Assembly (NCBI RefSeq): GCF_001039355.2
Contig: NW_019775536.1
Span: 674,376 to 738,375 of the forward strand
Direction: 5' to 3'
Origin: Lingula anatina
Taxonomy: Eukaryota; Brachiopoda; Lingulata; Lingulida; Lingulidae
Length of the DNA: 64,000 nucleotides
Shown: positions 59,371-64,000 of the stretch, one piece after another
Numbering within the stretch: position 1 is the stretch's first letter
Layout: every line of letters starts with the position of its first letter
The notes under the pieces: model-generated
Told to the model about the DNA's origin: nothing
The model's input: the letters and a program-made list of their open reading frames with translations, nothing else
Database searches by the model: none
Made by a program: the position numbers and the translations under genes

Positions 59371-62253
59371 TTAATGTCGCCTTTGCTTTTTCTTTCTGTT
59401 TGGATTTGACTGCTGCGCCATCTGCCGAGCTTTTTGATATTTAGGGTTTCTATTCTTTTTCTCCTTTACACTTTTCTTCCACTTTCCTGATTTCTTTTTC
59501 AACCTCTTTTTAGGAACATCCTCTGTCCTTGGATTATCCAATTTTCTCTTCTTGGTAACTTTAGTTTTTTCCCTTAGATCTTTTAATGTTTGAGTCCTGT
59601 CAGTTCTGGAGTTCGGGTTTGTGTCTTTTGGGATAAGTTCTGGTTCAGGACTAAGGGAACGGTAGTTATGTGGAATGAATTCTGTAAATTCATCAGGATT
59701 GTTTAATTCTGACTTCAAAAGATACAGATGTAAAATGGATGTACCAGAAGAATAAGCTGGTGCATAATAAATTCTCTTTCCACTTTCACTGTGTGAAATC
59801 TTTGAGGTCTGAGGACCGTCTGAATCAAAAGAGATGTAACCAGTTGACTTATTAGTTGAAAAAGTTGCTGCCTGCTGAATAACACTGCTACGTCCAATGT
59901 AACCTGGCATCTCACTGGCTAGATTTTGACCACATGGCCTATCTGCTGACTTGGGAATTATCTGTGCTTTAGCTGCATTGTCTGCTTGAGGGTGCAACTG
60001 TTTATTCTCAGACAATTTATCTTCTGTCATATATTTATTGCTTGTATCTACCAGATCTGGATCTCGTTCCTCTGCTGATGAAGAATCCTCAGATTCCTCC
60101 TCCTCCTCCTTCACCAGCCATGGCACTTGTAGTACAGGTGCATGAGAAGAGACAAACTCCACAAGGTCATCATACAGGGTGCTTGCTCCTTGAACACTCT
60201 TCTGTAAATGATAAATATTTGTTTTACAAGCAGAGTATTAAGTTAAACATGGAAACATAAGGCATATTTACTGTCTGATCCACAAACTTTTTTCCAGCAA
60301 ATAGTTCTAATTATTCTTATAAACAGGTGCACCTTCGATTAAAAAAAAGTTTTCCCTCCCTTAATACACATTCACATAAATGTCAATATTAAATGATTTT
60401 TTCTAAAATAAAATGGTAAAGGAAATCAGTTTTACCTTTTTAATTATGAGGCAAGACATTTCAACCCTTTATTAAAGTGCCTTGATCACATGACAGACTA
60501 TAAGGATGGATTTTAATGTCTTTTTTTTTTTTTTTTGGTTTTTGTTAAGGTTATTTTAAATTGTACATTTTTACCAGCTATAAGTGATATTTAAACCACT
60601 CCTTAATTACTGTTCATGTAAATGCCTTTAAGATTTTTATTCTGTGCTTTACAAAGTAGTTTCAGGGTGTCCATATCTAAGAGATTCTGAATTGCCTGTA
60701 ATAATGAATTGGAAAGACCATCATTAATCCTAATAAAAATGTCAAACCTTGAAGGAAATGGCTGCAACACTTTTCATGCCCACCACCGGTCCAATCACAC
60801 TGCTCAATCCAGACAGACAAACTGCAGGGCAGTCTCGGGTTGCTGCAAGCAACATTAAATGACGGGTCATCATCACAGGGACATCACGGTCAACAATGAC
60901 TGCACTGACCTCATCCCTCTCTAGCCCTTTGGTCACTCTGTTTATACCTATGTACACACTGGACTGGGTGGCCCTACAAATACAACATGAAATTAATAAA
61001 AGCTCCATAAACCAGTGATATTAATATAAAATAATATAGACATGTTCAATTCTCCATAAAATAAATCTCTAAAAGCTCAACTTATACCAACTTAGAATCA
61101 ACTTAAACTTTTTGTGAAATATAACAAATAAACATGACCATCAACATTGCTTTTTACTTCAAAACCTAGCTTAAGCTTATAATTTAATTTCTCAAATTAC
61201 TATACTGTTCTCGTCATATATATATATATATATATAAGAATGATCATATTGACACACTACAATATGTAGTCATATTGAACAAATTTTAATTAATTAATTA
61301 ATTAATTAATGACATTATAAATGAATAATGATCAGATTATTAACAAACATATATAATCTTGATGACGCACTTGCTGGCTATGTCCTCTACTTTCCTCTGC
61401 TCCTCTCTCCACTTCTTCATCTGTTGCTTATTTCGTCTTATCTGTTGTGGTACTCTTGGACGGGTGACAAAATTCTGGGACAACTCCCTGGAAGCAGTGG
61501 AGAATTTAAGACCAGGGGTTTTCATTTTATTTTCTAGTGTTGTATTTTGTCTTAATATGTTAATGTAAACAATTATGGGTTGTCATTTTAAAATGTAAAA
61601 ATAAAGAAAATAAATGTATTAAAGAATAAATAAGTGAATTATAATAATAAATAAATAATGAAAGATTTCAAATGGTTGTTTTGTTTTCTGTAGTCTCATG
61701 TATTTCTATTCAACATGATTACAATAACGTAAACACACACTCTTATGTTTACCTTATAAATATTATTGAAAAAAAAATAAAACTCACTTTTTTATCCTCT
61801 CCAGAAGAACCACTTCTGTTTGTTTTTCCACTGCAGGCCTGGAATGGTAACCATGACAAAAGATTGTGAACTTAAGAAGCAATCCTTTTCATCAAAGCTC
61901 AATTGCTGTGCTATTACATGTACATGATACTTATCCCACAGATAAGACCTTTTGTATAGCAGCTTTACAATTTGGATAACAAATATTCATGGTAGATATA
62001 ACAATATTGTAATTACCTATTTTTCCTACTGTTTATTGGTTTATTCAGATATTTATGAATTGGTCAGATAAAACCAGCAAAAGAAGAAAAAGAAGAGATG
62101 AGAATTAATTAATGTACTATACTTGTAATACACATACCATGAGACATTGTATGGTGAACTCAAAACTTGTTTTAAAGATTTCTTCTTTTTGGCTGCAATT
62201 TTTCCTCGCAGTGTGCCTCTGTTCTGCTCTGGGGTCACCACTGGGGCAGCCAT
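59371..62253 (-). CDS. RNase P/MRP subunit Rpp38, copy B
   Basis: Five exons (62253-62138, 61838-61788, 61487-61371, 60973-60748, 60201-59371) with the same lengths as copy A, encoding 446 aa. The L7Ae domain (about 95-170) and basic tail are intact. I count about 16 amino-acid differences in the 276-residue last exon and only a few in the L7Ae exon (for example V-to-M within MMTRHL's left flank and R-to-S in DEVSAV). No TTAA element lies in its 3' flank. The exon 1 donor here is GTATGTG, stronger than GTATTT in copy A. It may be the second haplotype of copy A. It is head-to-head with EPDR copy 5. Confidence 0.93.
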
Positions 62254-62753
62254 GATGACCAAATGACCACTGTCCAGGTGAGTCTTAAACCTGTGGCTCA
62301 GATATTACTGCAATGATTAAAACAGGAAGAGAACAATTAAACTTGTGTCATATATTTGACATCTATACCATGCACAGTACTTAATTAAGACATTTTCACT
62401 TCATTAATTATAGAACTAAGTATATGACTGTTCTATCATAAAACCTTTTGAAAATGTTAATATACATGTATCACTTATTTTCATATCATTCTTTAATTTC
62501 TATAAATCATTATTTATTCATTTATTTATTTATTTATATTATGATAATTGTAACTTTATCTTAATTCTGTGCACCGGATTTTTGTTGCTCCAAATAAAGT
62601 GCGTGATCATGTTCACTGGCACGTTACACAATATCTATGTATAGCTTGTAATGCTTCAACTCTATTTTACTTATTTACACAAAATGTCAAGAAGTCTTTT
62701 ATATATCAGCCATATACCACATATGATATGTCTCAAGTTCGCGATTTCTTACG

Positions 62754-62959
62754 GAGAAATAAACATTGAAAACGAGGCAGCTGTCAGGAGAGTACGGCCC
62801 AAAGTCACAAGACTGGCAGGTAGAGTTACAGTTATCTACACTTGTAAACTAATGAGATCTGATAGTGCGTTCTGAATAAATCCCACTCATTCTCCACCAA
62901 CCATTAGTACACAAGTACTGATAAGCTCAGCATTGCGAAACTACCTCTACCTATAAAAG
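62754..62959 (+). promoter_or_regulatory. EPDR promoter block, copy 5
   Basis: Fourth instance of the conserved block, ending in TATAAAAG (62,952-62,959), about 500-700 bp from the RPP38 copy B start codon on the opposite strand. Confidence 0.7.
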
Positions 62960-63021
62960 CAGCGACACTAACAAGAACAGCAATTAAGAATTGACGCTCC
63001 TAAAGCTGAGTTAAATCAAAG

Positions 63022-63851
63022 ATGAAGAACGTCATCGTAGTATTCAGCATTTTGATCATTGTGGTTCCTGCTTTGTCCCAACAGCCGTGCTGTATACCGC
63101 CGCAATGGGAAGGAACTGTTGGACAAAGTCAGGGACTAAACGTCGCAGGAAAGGGCTACATGGCTGGTGTAAGTCTTTGTTAGCTTGCAGCCATCAGACT
63201 ACTAGTACCAGTACCGTCACGTACATTGCACAAACCTTCAGACAAAATTATCTAGTAAATAAAGTGTAACAGAGTAACTTACACTGTACCTGGCAAAAGA
63301 CATGAGCAGTTTATGTATATACAGTACTTGAAATTTGGAGTTGCTGATTATTTACGATTACAGCAATATTTGTAGATGACGAGGGCCGGTGCACCAATAA
63401 AGTGTAGGTCACCTAGCTTGCTTACTCAAGTTTTATGTCCATCTCTTCAAATTAGGTACGGCAAGAAAAGGTTCTGTCTGGGGTCACGTGTTAGGCTCAA
63501 TTAAATAGTACTTATACATAATAACCATAATATAAAGAATTTTTTAGCTAATTATTGAACGTAAAAAAATAACAATTTTAATTTTGTCAGTTCATTAAAA
63601 TGATTTTCCAAACTACCCGTGTACATATTAAGTTAAAAGTATATGCTACTTAATTATTCAAAGCTTATTTATTCTACAATGTACCAATTAAGAAGGTTTA
63701 AATATAAAGTGAATTTCATCCCATTTTTCCATTTTTTCAGCAAAACATGAAGCTGTCCTTTGACGCTAATCTTAAGAAAGTGGCCACTAATGGGCAATGG
63801 TTCTCGGACAAACAGCAGGGAACTTTCCAAGTGCTACAAGATTACAATGCT
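63022..63851 (+). CDS. Ependymin-related protein, copy 5 (continues past window)
   Basis: Exon 1 (63022-63168) and exon 2 (63741-63851) are intact, with donors GTAAGT and GTAAGG. The protein starts MKNVIVVFSILIIVVPALSQ, differing from copy 4 by one residue (K-N for K-T) in exon 1. Remaining exons would lie beyond 64,000. Nearly identical introns and flanks show it pairs with copy 4 as a recent duplicate or allele. Confidence 0.88.
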
Positions 63852-64000
63852 GTAAGGTAGACCTTTACTACACTGTGCATAATCAATTACAGCATATACG
63901 GCATTAAAGTTTATCATTTTGTGATTATAAAAAAGTGAATTGGTTGTTAAGAAACTAAACATGTTTTTGCTTAATTATGAGTCACGAGGTTTGATCCATC

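Overview
This is intron-bearing metazoan DNA: AT-rich, with GT-AG introns, TATA promoters, microsatellites and many short inverted-repeat elements. Invertebrate-type Toll-like receptors beside a family of ependymin-related secreted proteins suggest a highly polymorphic marine invertebrate. A lophotrochozoan such as a bivalve or brachiopod is my best guess, but this is inference and not settled by the sequence.

Layout. 1-5,200: mostly non-coding, with microsatellites, one possible first coding exon on the minus strand (2,419-2,562) and a 390-bp duplication. 5,200-13,130: two near-identical 3.9-kb units, each with a single-exon Toll-like receptor on the minus strand. 15,048-16,745: a single-exon LRR-plus-FN3 membrane protein on the minus strand. 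18,735-29,850: a complete 19-exon Integrator subunit 6 gene (INTS6, 898 aa) with a visible promoter and poly(A) signal. 30,000-64,000: repeated blocks of one ancestral unit, an RNase P/MRP subunit gene (RPP38, minus strand) head-to-head with an ependymin-related gene (EPDR, plus strand). There are two decayed RPP38 relics, two intact five-exon RPP38 copies (446 aa each), and five EPDR loci. Only the first EPDR is complete inside the window (six exons, 220 aa).

The window contains five isolated single-N positions (4330, 9137, 44517, 51131, 58469), and every one separates two homologous stretches. The two TLR units, EPDR copies 2 and 3, and the last two RPP38/EPDR units may therefore be unmerged haplotypes placed end to end instead of true tandem duplicates. 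Comparing these pairs gives filled and empty sites for several transposable elements: a 1.44-kb element with tandem-repeat ends and an 8-bp target duplication nested in a 524-bp inverted-repeat element, a 629-bp TTAA-flanked element, and a 169-bp element. A 647-bp hAT-like element was also recognised by its termini and target duplication.

Functionally, the left half holds cell-surface recognition proteins (TLRs and an LRR-FN3 protein), the middle a nuclear RNA-processing gene (INTS6), and the right half a nucleolar tRNA-processing subunit (RPP38) with a secreted-protein family that shares a conserved promoter block of about 205 bp. I saw no CRISPR array, operon, tRNA or rRNA gene.
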